Shown in pieces: positions 37,901-45,042 of a stretch of 64,000 nt of DNA. A program made the position numbers and the translations under genes. Location: the NCBI GenBank assembly GCA_016281055.1, contig JAEEHW010000034.1:1-64000 (forward strand). Reading direction: 5' to 3'. The notes under the pieces are model-generated. The model was not told the origin of the DNA. It was given only the letters and a program-made list of their open reading frames with translations, and did not search any database. Numbering within the stretch: position 1 is the stretch's first letter; each line of letters starts with the position of its first letter. The stretch comes from Prevotella sp. (GTDB lineage: Bacteria; Bacteroidota; Bacteroidia; Bacteroidales; Bacteroidaceae).

Positions 37901-39639
37901 GCTTTTGCCTTTAGACTGCTGAGGTTGTATTTTCCATATTGAATCTGTCGTATGTCTGCAGTCAGATTACACTGGGTTTTCTTGTCTGTATAATCAAAAC
38001 CCTTTCCTTTGGCATTAATGTTTCCAGAGAATGTTCCCAAGCCCATTCCTTTTACAAAATGGTTGAGTTTCAGGTTGTTTGCCTTCAATTTGGCATCGTA
38101 TGCCATACTCTGCGCATTTACCTTTGCATTCACAGCCACGGTTCCCTTATTCTCATTTGCTCTCAACCTGACATCATAGTTCGCACCATCTACATCAATA
38201 TCTGCCACAGCATGTATATTGGGGATGTTTATCATCTTTGCTGTGTTTCTATCCATGAATGCTTTCACGAAAGACATATTGTATGTCCTTGCATCAACGT
38301 GCATGGAAGCCTGAAAGTCTTTTGAATAGATATTGTCCGCCAAACTCATGAAACCACGCACATTACCATTCAAATCTGCACTAATCACAGAAGGAATCTC
38401 TATTTTCAATCCAGGAACGTTTACAGCATTCATGTTACCCAACACCTCACCCTTGATATTCAGTGGATATGCCGGCCATACATTCTTTACATTTCTTGGT
38501 AAAGAATTTCCTGCAACAAGCATCAAGTCTGTTCTGCTGAGAGAGGCATCTATTATACTGTGTATTTTGCCTTTGTCATCACCGTCAAATGCTGTCAAGT
38601 CGATTTTAGAATCTGTCGTAAGATAACTGGAAGGTGTGTTTACATTTCCATTTATCGATAAATGTGACTCATTCAAAGCAATGTCTGCCTTCAGTGACGT
38701 TATGGCAAATCCACATTGCTCTTTAAGCGAGCACTCCTTTATGGCAAGATTTAGATTCGGCTGTTTATATGCAATGGATTCCACATTCAGTCTTGATATG
38801 TCGAATGCCATGTGATTAAAGTCCAAACCTGTATTGATGCGTTTCTCAAATACATTGTCGTATGTAATCAATGCGTCACAGACATTCAATTTACCTACAT
38901 TGTATTCCTCATCCAATAGGTTTAGATTTATCTCGTTCGCCCTTAAGTCTTTAATCTTAGCCCCAACCTGCAACGTGTCACCAGGCATGTGCAACAACAT
39001 TTCCGAATTTGTAACAGCAACTTCTTGTGCCATTATATGCCAATCATTCTTTGATGTTGTAGTGTCTTCTATTACTGTGTCTGACAATTGTATGTCAAGG
39101 TGGGCATTGTCAAGTATAATCTTCTGTAAATCAACATCCGATTTAGCGAAATTAATCTTTCCAACGGGTTCAGAGCCTTCCATCGCAATCCTGCCGACCA
39201 CACCTTTTATCCTTGCTTGCGGCACGAAATCAGACGTATTTAACTTTGCACCAAGAAGCTCCAGTTCTGACACTTCTATGTTTTTCTTAAATAAAGGCAT
39301 GAGCCTTACACCGGCAACAGCCTTGTCTATCGCCATTATTGTATCAGGCAGATTGGTAACACTGTCTGTTTTTATGCATTTGACACCTTCAAGTGACATA
39401 TCCAACGGAAAACTCAACAACACCCTGTCTATGCTTATTTGCATACCTGTTTCCTTGGAGGCGTAATCGCTCACCACACCTACAGCCCACTTCTGCACTG
39501 GCGGCAGGTATAGAGCTGCTATCAACAAGATCAGTAAACACAATGGGCTTACCAAGGTCAGCGTGGTATATTTCAGTATGCTTTTCTTGCTCAGTTTCAC
39601 AATTCGTGACAATATTGGCAAAATAGGATTGCCTTGCAT
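34921..39639 (-). CDS. tamB: TamB-like translocation and assembly module protein
   Basis: A very long (1572-residue) AsmA/TamB-type protein. It has an N-terminal inner-membrane helix (LTLVSPLCLLILLIAALYLP), then beta-rich repeats spanning the periplasm, and the C-terminal TamB (DUF490) domain, which includes GGDLRMKYVNEEINLRGRYT and the final SIGGKISSGPDVSGQNKSFF. TamB-like proteins form grooves thought to carry lipids or assist outer-membrane protein assembly. I chose the ATG at 39639; an earlier in-frame ATG at 39690 lies in or before the promoter. It is co-transcribed with a TamA-like gene. Confidence 0.9.
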   Translation of the reverse strand: MQGNPILPILSRIVKLSKKSILKYTTLTLVSPLCLLILLIAALYLPPVQKWAVGVVSDYASKETGMQISIDRVLLSFPLDMSLEGVKCIKTDSVTNLPDTIMAIDKAVAGVRLMPLFKKNIEVSELELLGAKLNTSDFVPQARIKGVVGRIAMEGSEPVGKINFAKSDVDLQKIILDNAHLDIQLSDTVIEDTTTSKNDWHIMAQEVAVTNSEMLLHMPGDTLQVGAKIKDLRANEINLNLLDEEYNVGKLNVCDALITYDNVFEKRINTGLDFNHMAFDISRLNVESIAYKQPNLNLAIKECSLKEQCGFAITSLKADIALNESHLSINGNVNTPSSYLTTDSKIDLTAFDGDDKGKIHSIIDASLSRTDLMLVAGNSLPRNVKNVWPAYPLNIKGEVLGNMNAVNVPGLKIEIPSVISADLNGNVRGFMSLADNIYSKDFQASMHVDARTYNMSFVKAFMDRNTAKMINIPNIHAVADIDVDGANYDVRLRANENKGTVAVNAKVNAQSMAYDAKLKANNLKLNHFVKGMGLGTFSGNINAKGKGFDYTDKKTQCNLTADIRQIQYGKYNLSSLKAKANIANGLADVKLNSNNKYINGDVNLSALLNSKNIKATIATELTNVDLYRLYMVDVPLKFALCGHIDVETDMNQFYKVSGMVSDIRITDSAGLHSLEDIVLDVYTRRDTTAAHIYCGDFETRLQAQGGYKWLLGCTERLSAAIGKQYKERTINQEELRAALPKMSVYLHCGQENPIYKSIKYWDVDFREINANIKTSREDGINGDLYLYGLQTMDYKIDTISANIKSSNDPLDISYKAHIQNTKPNDYVFDVFLDGNVLEHGISLNGAFYDENNKLGLKLGAEATMEDKGIKVHLTPKKPVIAYEEFELNDSNYIILGEKNRIYADVRMKAADGTGIQVYSTDEDSDAMQDLTLSLNHLNIGKLLAAIPYAPKVDGMLYGDYHFIQENDESFSVSTDMTVHNMVYEGCNIGNLGTQMVYMPKDDGSHYVDGHILLDDEEVGSISGTYNFDNDAINAKMEFMHFPMELVNGFVPDQIIGLEGFAEGELAIQGTTSKPNVEGELFLESASLISVPYGVRMRFDDDPVRIENSRLLFENFQMYASNNEPLIAQGYLDFSDTDHMKLNLRMKAENFMLIDAKENRNSEAYGKAYVNFYCFIQGELDKLKVRGKLDVLSSTNLYYVLKDSPITTDNRLKELVTFVDFSNGEQMVVSRPTIDGMEVDLSITVNDGAHVKCWLNTDHSNYLDLIGGGDLRMKYVNEEINLRGRYTIHEGEMKYSLPIIPLKTFTISPESYVEFTGDMMNPKLSITATERTKSSCNIDGVNRLVIFDCGVVITKTLKDMGLQFIIDAPEEQTIKDQLAMMSSEERGKIAVTMLTTGMYLADGNTSDFSMNSALNSFLQSEINHIAGNALKTLDLSFGLDNSTEEDGTMHTDYTFKFAKRFWNNKLSISIGGKISSGPDVSGQNKSFFDNVEAQYRFSETSNQYMNLFYKRSVYDYLEGYVGQYGAGYMYKKKLQHLGDLFKNTPVVVSPTPRSGQVPGSVRYNINNDSTSSK

Positions 39640-39650
39640 TTTTCTTCGTG

Positions 39651-39682
39651 CAAAGATACAAAAAAACATCTGTTCTGCCAAA
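39651..39682 (-). promoter_or_regulatory. Bacteroidetes promoter for tamB operon
   Basis: On the minus strand: TATCTTTG (39651-39658), 20-bp spacer, TTTG (39679-39682). The tamB ATG lies only 11 nt beyond the -7 box, so the mRNA would be almost leaderless. Confidence 0.7.
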
Positions 39683-39697
39683 TAAAGCAAGGAAAAA

Positions 39698-39729
39698 CTT
39701 GTCTGATACGAGAAAAATATGTAACTTTG
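39698..39729 (+). promoter_or_regulatory. Bacteroidetes promoter for second TamA-like gene
   Basis: CTTG (39698-39701, TTG core), 20-bp spacer, TAACTTTG (39722-39729). The ATG at 39738 is 8 nt past the box. The two divergent promoters are packed into about 80 bp. Confidence 0.68.
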
Positions 39730-39737
39730 CGTTGTTA

Positions 39738-41978
39738 ATGAAAACTATAGTACATCATATAATCGTATTTTCCTTCGTCATTTCACTTTCTGGTGCGTTT
39801 TTTTCATGTGATGGCACCAAGCACCTTGGTGATGGCGAATTAATGCTCGTTTCAAACAAAATCACAACGTCTGACGAGAATTACGACCCAAACATTCTGT
39901 ACGGATATATCTTGCAGAAACCAAATACGAAATGGTTTTCTTCTCTTAAAGTTCCACTCGGCATTTATTCTATGTCTGGCAGCGATACAACACGAACAAT
40001 TAATCGTTTATTGCGAAAGTGGGGCGAAGCACCTGTCGTCGTTGATACAGGAAAAATTATTGCCACTTGTGAAAACCTACATCAGGTAATGTTCAACCAA
40101 GGTTACCTCGACTCTGAAGTTTCTGTCAATCAAGACATAAACAAAAAACGCGTAAAGGTAAACTATAACATTATTCCTGGGGAGCAATATCATATCAGAA
40201 ATGTTTCATACAACATATTGGACGACAGAATAGATTCCTTGTTAAAAACAAACCATGTTCTCGAACAAGGCTCGATACGCAACGGCATGCCATTTTCTGT
40301 CACTGGTCTCGCCTCTGAACGCAAACGCCTCACGTCATGGCTGAACAACAATGGCTACCGCTATTTCAATAAAGAGAATGTTACATATAACGTGGACAGT
40401 TCGCATAATGAGCGAATTGTCGATGTAACCATGAACATCGGACTATTCAGACGTTCAAGCAACGACGAGTTTACTTCGCATCCATATTACCACATCCGCA
40501 ACATAAGCTATACAAGTCCGCAAAATCATCCATTGCGCATAAGACCGCGCGTACTAGACGTCAATACATCTTTTTGCGAAGGAGAACTGTACGACGAGTC
40601 TAAAGTGCAAAAGACATACAAACGTTTTGCCAATCTGGGAATAGTACGTTCTTCAAATATATCTTTTGTCGAAGCAAGAGATTCTAATAATCAAGAAGAC
40701 AGTAATTTACTTGATGCAGTAGTATCCATATCGCAGCGAAATACACACAGTATATTATTACAACCAGAAGGCACCAACACCGCCGGTGATTTGGGAGCAG
40801 CATTATCACTAACATATGAAAACAGGAATCTGTTTCATGGTAGCGAATCATTCAGTCTTAGTGCCCGCGGTGCCTTTGAAGCAATCAAAGGCTTAGAGGG
40901 ATATACTGACAACAACTACGAAGAATATGGTGTTGAGGCAAAACTCTCTTTCCCTGAATTTCTATGCCCTGGAATATCAAGGAATTACAGGCGCAGGCAC
41001 AGAAGCATTACCGAGTTCTTAATCAATTACAATAGACAAAATCGCCCAGAGTTTCACCGCAGAGTATTCGGCGGAACATGGAGATACCGCTGGGGCAGTT
41101 CTACAAATAGGGTAGGGTACACTTTCGATTTCCTGGACATTGACTACGTTTCAATGCCTTGGATTTCAGAAACTTTCAAGAATGACTATTTGGAGTCCTC
41201 AGATAGTCGCAATGCTATATTGCGCTATAATTATGAAAACCTGCTGATTATGAAATTGGGCTTCGGATTAAGCTATAATGACGGAATCCACTCTTTAAAA
41301 TTCAACATTGAAACTGCAGGAAATATGCTCAAAGGAATGTCCAAGATTTTCGACTTTAAGCGAAATGACATGGGACAGGACATGTTTCTTCGTGTTGCCT
41401 TTGCGCAATACATAAAAACCGATATAGATTACACATACAATTACAAGATAGACGATCGCAACACATTGGCTCTTCACAGCCGTATCGGCATAGCGATACC
41501 ATACGGAAACAGCAATATGCTGCCGTTTGAAAAACGTTACTTCAGCGGAGGAGCAAACAGTGTCAGAGGTTGGAGTGTGAGAGAACTTGGCCCCGGCCGT
41601 TATCGTGGCACGGACGGTCGCATTGATTTCATAAATCAGACGGGTGATTTAAGATTAGATTTTAATGCAGAATTGCGCTCTAATCTGTTTTGGAAATTTC
41701 AGGGGGCGTTGTTTATCGATGCAGGCAACATCTGGACAATACGGGAATACAAAGATCAACCCGGTGGATTGTTAACATGGAACAGCATTTATAAAGAGAT
41801 AGCGGTTTCATACGGAGCTGGACTACGACTGAATTTTGATTATTTCATTCTTCGTTTGGATCTTGGAATGAAAGCCATTAATCCAGTTTATACAACATCC
41901 AGAGAACATTTCCCAATCACCAATCACAAATTCAGCAGAGATTACGCTTTGCACTTTGCTGTTGGTTTACCATTCTGA
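39738..41978 (+). CDS. Second TamA-like outer membrane assembly lipoprotein
   Basis: A 746-residue Omp85-family protein, paralogous in layout to the one at 32539-34917. It has a lipobox FFSC (C24), POTRA-like domains (about 30-330, such as VNYNIIPGEQYHIRNVSYNI) and a barrel with the signature RYFSGGANSVRGWSVRELGP, ending HFAVGLPF. The start at 39738 is chosen because the longer frame from 39648 runs through the promoter. It diverges from tamB, so the TamB gene is flanked by two TamA-like genes. Which of the two pairs with TamB cannot be told. Confidence 0.86.
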   Translation: MKTIVHHIIVFSFVISLSGAFFSCDGTKHLGDGELMLVSNKITTSDENYDPNILYGYILQKPNTKWFSSLKVPLGIYSMSGSDTTRTINRLLRKWGEAPVVVDTGKIIATCENLHQVMFNQGYLDSEVSVNQDINKKRVKVNYNIIPGEQYHIRNVSYNILDDRIDSLLKTNHVLEQGSIRNGMPFSVTGLASERKRLTSWLNNNGYRYFNKENVTYNVDSSHNERIVDVTMNIGLFRRSSNDEFTSHPYYHIRNISYTSPQNHPLRIRPRVLDVNTSFCEGELYDESKVQKTYKRFANLGIVRSSNISFVEARDSNNQEDSNLLDAVVSISQRNTHSILLQPEGTNTAGDLGAALSLTYENRNLFHGSESFSLSARGAFEAIKGLEGYTDNNYEEYGVEAKLSFPEFLCPGISRNYRRRHRSITEFLINYNRQNRPEFHRRVFGGTWRYRWGSSTNRVGYTFDFLDIDYVSMPWISETFKNDYLESSDSRNAILRYNYENLLIMKLGFGLSYNDGIHSLKFNIETAGNMLKGMSKIFDFKRNDMGQDMFLRVAFAQYIKTDIDYTYNYKIDDRNTLALHSRIGIAIPYGNSNMLPFEKRYFSGGANSVRGWSVRELGPGRYRGTDGRIDFINQTGDLRLDFNAELRSNLFWKFQGALFIDAGNIWTIREYKDQPGGLLTWNSIYKEIAVSYGAGLRLNFDYFILRLDLGMKAINPVYTTSREHFPITNHKFSRDYALHFAVGLPF

Positions 41979-42019
41979 CATACTTCATCTGCATTATTTA
42001 TGAGGTTAACAGAAAAGGA

Positions 42020-42033
42020 GGTATATATATACC
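42020..42033. repeat. GGTATATATATACC palindrome
   Basis: A perfect 14-bp palindrome about 40 bp after the TamA-like gene and about 100 bp before the 22-bp repeat array, whose arms also read GGTA/TACC. It may be a related site. Confidence 0.5.
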
Positions 42034-42134
42034 ACAACAAAGTAAGTACAAACAGAAAGATATACATATAATGCAAGTTTTAATATCCCTATTTATCATA
42101 ATGTGTATTCTGTTGAAAATGTGTTGTTATGTTT

Positions 42135-42222
42135 ATACCAACGGTTGGTACAACTAATACCAAGTGTTGGTACGATTAATACCGACGCCTGGTACGAACA
42201 ATACCAAGCATCGGTATCAGAG
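42135..42222. repeat. Array of four 22-bp palindromic repeats
   Basis: Four units start exactly 22 bp apart (42135, 42157, 42179, 42201). Each reads about ATACCAA-N5-TTGGTAC plus a short link, so each is itself an inverted repeat. Arms are conserved while the middle bases and links vary. The array sits between the converging TamA-like and DUF6078 genes, next to no annotated promoter. There are no spacers of CRISPR type. It could be a protein-binding array or a folded RNA/DNA element. Confidence 0.85.
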
Positions 42223-42244
42223 TTTTTTGTTTTAAAAAACAGCA

Positions 42245-42682
42245 TTACCATAGGGTTTCTTCTACAACACGGTCGAAAGATGCCTCGTATCCAAACTGAT
42301 TGAAAATCTTTTTGATTTGTTCCTGTTCCTTTGGAGAAATAGGAACACTGGAATTGCGACGGCGATAATATTCTGTATGTCCAAACAAATTTTCAAGCAT
42401 TGTGCGTAGCTTCACAATATGACAAGCCTTGACATTCTGAAAAGAATCTATCATACCGTATGCGATAGAAACTGATTTGTTTTCCATATAATGACGACAA
42501 TTAGTCTCATTACATACAGCAGGATTTACACATTTGGGCAATTCATCTTGTTGTAGCCCGCTTTGAGCAGCAATACGATGCAGACATCTGGATGCCTTCA
42601 GACATTTCTCATTAAAACACAAGATGTAGTGCTTGGGCATAGTATTAAATGACGGTTCAGATTTTTTCGTAGTTTTTTCCAT
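42245..42682 (-). CDS. DUF6078 family protein
   Basis: A 145-residue protein that I recognise as a Bacteroidales family of unknown function. It is cysteine-rich in its first half (CFNEKCLKASRCLHRIA, then KCVNPAVCNETNCRHYM), which suggests metal or iron-sulfur binding, while the C-terminal half is polar and helical (SPKEQEQIKKIFNQFGY). It has no signal peptide, so it is probably cytoplasmic. A second ATG at 42640 would remove the first 14 residues. It diverges from a metal-permease gene. Confidence 0.75.
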   Translation of the reverse strand: MEKTTKKSEPSFNTMPKHYILCFNEKCLKASRCLHRIAAQSGLQQDELPKCVNPAVCNETNCRHYMENKSVSIAYGMIDSFQNVKACHIVKLRTMLENLFGHTEYYRRRNSSVPISPKEQEQIKKIFNQFGYEASFDRVVEETLW

Positions 42683-42734
42683 AGTAATTTTTTGTATTTT
42701 TGATTAATTATTGACGTTTTCCTAATCCAGGAAA

Positions 42735-42755
42735 ACCTTTGGTACTGCAAAGGTA
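42735..42755 (-). promoter_or_regulatory. Promoter -7 box of DUF6078 gene within an inverted repeat
   Basis: On the minus strand the -7 box TACCTTTG (42748-42755) is one arm of the palindrome ACCTTTG-GTACTG-CAAAGGT (42735-42754). A TTG core lies 20 bp further upstream. A palindrome placed on a promoter can be an operator, but this is inference. Confidence 0.5.
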
Positions 42756-42810
42756 ATACATTTTTAAGCCAAAAGCAAGTTTTTGCAACTAAATTGCAAA
42801 AAAAAAGAAG

Positions 42811-42818
42811 TAATTTTG
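42811..42818 (+). promoter_or_regulatory. Putative -7 box for the permease gene
   Basis: TAATTTTG lies 28 nt before the ATG at 42846. No -33 box at consensus distance. It places the start downstream of the longer open frame's ATG at 42783. Confidence 0.5.
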
Positions 42819-42845
42819 CATTTGAAAAATAAAAACATTAAAATC

Positions 42846-43910
42846 ATGGATGAAATTTTTGCTTTGGTGAACGAAATGTCACCATTTCTTCTACTGGGTT
42901 TCCTGTTTGCTGGCATACTCCATGCCTTCGTTCCTGGAGTTGTGTATAGCCGTTATTTGTCAGGTCACAATTTTCGTTCTGTATTTTATGCAGCATTGTT
43001 CGGAGTACCTTTACCTCTTTGTTCATGCGGGGTATTGCCTACAGCCATGGGGCTGAGGAAAGACGGAGCTTCCAAAGGAGCCACCGTGTCATTTTTAATT
43101 GCCACGCCAGAAACAGGTGTAGATTCCATTGCTGCAACATATTCAATAATGGGACTTCCATTTGCCATTGTCAGACCAATCACGGCTTTTATTTCTTCAC
43201 TGTTTGCCGGACAAATTATAAATACATTTGACAAAAATGACGAGAAAACAGAAGAACATGAAGGATATGGTGAAAAATGCCATTGCCACCACGACGTTGA
43301 TGTTACGAAAATGACATTCTCTGAGAAAGTCAAAGAGGCTTTGCGCTATGCTTTTATTGAGATGATGGAAGACATTGGCAAATGGCTCGTAATCGGCTTG
43401 ATTGTTGCAGGTCTAATAACAGTGTTTGTTCCAAATGACTTTTTTGCAGTATTTAAGGACAATACATTGCTGAGTATGCTCTTGGTTTTATGCATTGCCA
43501 TACCTATGTATATATGTGCTACAGGAAGTATTCCTATTGCTGTAGCACTTATAATGAAAGGGCTGACGCCTGGTGCAGCATTGGTATTGCTGATGGCCGG
43601 ACCGGCCTGCAACATGGCGAGCCTATTGGTTATAAACAAGGTGCTGGGACGGAAGACTCTCCTACTCTATCTGTTCTCAATAATAGCCTGCACTGTTACG
43701 GCAGGGTTCATAATTGACCAAATGCCGACGGAATGGTTTATGCCTGTATTGATGAAATCTGCACAGTGTCAGGAGGCAGCAGGTGTATCATGGTTTAATA
43801 TCTCATGTACCATACTGCTTGCATTACTGCTCATCTTCGCTTTGTTGAAACATTATATGAGCAAGGAAGAACATTGCTGCTGTCATCACCATCACGAACA
43901 TAAACACTAA
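42846..43910 (+). CDS. SO_0444-type Cu/Zn efflux permease (DUF318)
   Basis: A 354-residue inner-membrane permease with about eight hydrophobic segments in two halves. The first half carries GVPLPLCSCGVLPTAMGLRK, the family motif with paired cysteines; the second carries PMYICATGSIPIAVALIMKG. A cytosolic loop has a histidine/cysteine-rich stretch (EKCHCHHDVDV, about 150) and the C-terminus is CCCHHHHEHKH, both suited to binding Cu or Zn. The ATG at 42846 is preferred because the -7 box lies just upstream. A role in metal export fits but the metal is not proven. Confidence 0.88.
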   Translation: MDEIFALVNEMSPFLLLGFLFAGILHAFVPGVVYSRYLSGHNFRSVFYAALFGVPLPLCSCGVLPTAMGLRKDGASKGATVSFLIATPETGVDSIAATYSIMGLPFAIVRPITAFISSLFAGQIINTFDKNDEKTEEHEGYGEKCHCHHDVDVTKMTFSEKVKEALRYAFIEMMEDIGKWLVIGLIVAGLITVFVPNDFFAVFKDNTLLSMLLVLCIAIPMYICATGSIPIAVALIMKGLTPGAALVLLMAGPACNMASLLVINKVLGRKTLLLYLFSIIACTVTAGFIIDQMPTEWFMPVLMKSAQCQEAAGVSWFNISCTILLALLLIFALLKHYMSKEEHCCCHHHHEHKH

Positions 43911-43916
43911 AAAAAA

Positions 43917-43948
43917 TAATCCGCAATAAATCAACTTATTGCGGATTA
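43917..43948. terminator. Bidirectional terminator between permease and galM
   Basis: A perfect 13-bp stem TAATCCGCAATAA (43917-43929) with its complement (43936-43948) and a 6-nt loop, A-run before and T-rich after, between convergent genes. Confidence 0.9.
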
Positions 43949-43956
43949 TACTTTAA

Positions 43957-45042
43957 TTATTTATTTACACCAAATTTGTATATGGTAGTCTGACGATAGT
44001 GTTCGCCAGGATTTAATACCACTGGTGGGAAAAAAGCTCTGTTTGGAGAATCAGGGAAATGCTGAGCCTCAAAACAGATGGCTGAACGGCGAGGAGCTGT
44101 GCATCCATTCTGAATGGTGTAGCCACTTGCCCAGTTGTCAGTATAGACCTGCACACCCGGCTCTGTTGTCCAGCACTCCATTGTGCGACCGCTCTTTGGC
44201 TCTATAATGCGGGCAGCAAACGACAACTCACCGACTTCTTTTTTATTGAGCACCCAGCAGTGATCATAGCCTGCACCATTCTTTATCTGCTCGTTGTCAG
44301 CATTGATGTCCTGACCGACGGCTTTCATCGTACGGAAATCAAATGGTGTATTTTCAACCTTCAATATCTCGCCTGTAGGGATACTTGTCTCATCTATCGG
44401 GCAATAGAAATCAGCATTAACCTCGCATTGCAGATCGTCAATGGTTGGTGTAGGATTTGCTATACCTGTCAGAGAGAAAAACGCATGGTGTGTCAAATTG
44501 ATTATCGTTTTCTTGTTTGTCTGTGCAAGATAATCGATTTTCAGTTCATTATCGTCTGTCCATGTATATTCCACATTGATGCGCACCTCGCCAGAAAAAC
44601 CTTCATGGCCATATGGATCAAGCAGTGACAGAGCAAGCGACTGTTCACTCATCTGTATTGCATCCCATACTTGTGCATGATAACCTGTCGGGCCGCCATG
44701 AAGTGAATTTGGACCATTGTTTATGCTCAGACTATATTCCTTTCCTCCAAGAGTGAAACGGCCTGCAGCAATGCGATTACCATACCTGCCAATCAGCGTT
44801 GAAAGATATGGTTCAGGAGAATTGATGACATCATCAATATTATCGTGACCCTGTATCACGTTTGCCAACTGACCATCCTTGTCTGGCACCATTATGGCAA
44901 CAATGGCACCACCATAATTGGTCACTGCCACTTCATAGCCGTGTGAATTACGTAAGATGTAAAGATCAGTCTGTTTTCCGTTTACTGTCGTGCGAAAATC
45001 CTTTCTTCTGAGGCCGCACACGTTTTTGATTTGTTTGTCCAT
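43957..45042 (-). CDS. galM: Aldose 1-epimerase (galactose mutarotase)
   Basis: GalM interconverts alpha and beta anomers of aldoses such as galactose and glucose. From the ATG at 45042 the protein has 361 residues with the family start GLRRKDFRTTVNGKQTDLYI, the catalytic histidine in LTHHAFFSL, and the catalytic glutamate in ICFEAQHFPDSPN. The frame is open to 45174, but that part reads as helicase tail in another frame. Even so the conserved GalM start overlaps the helicase 3' end by 77 nt. No signal peptide is seen. It ends the long ftsY-to-galM gene run. Confidence 0.94.
   Translation of the reverse strand: MDKQIKNVCGLRRKDFRTTVNGKQTDLYILRNSHGYEVAVTNYGGAIVAIMVPDKDGQLANVIQGHDNIDDVINSPEPYLSTLIGRYGNRIAAGRFTLGGKEYSLSINNGPNSLHGGPTGYHAQVWDAIQMSEQSLALSLLDPYGHEGFSGEVRINVEYTWTDDNELKIDYLAQTNKKTIINLTHHAFFSLTGIANPTPTIDDLQCEVNADFYCPIDETSIPTGEILKVENTPFDFRTMKAVGQDINADNEQIKNGAGYDHCWVLNKKEVGELSFAARIIEPKSGRTMECWTTEPGVQVYTDNWASGYTIQNGCTAPRRSAICFEAQHFPDSPNRAFFPPVVLNPGEHYRQTTIYKFGVNK

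Noticed and set aside
42135..42222. CRISPR array
   Set aside because: Units of 22 bp are directly adjacent palindromes; the only variable parts are 5-7 bp.
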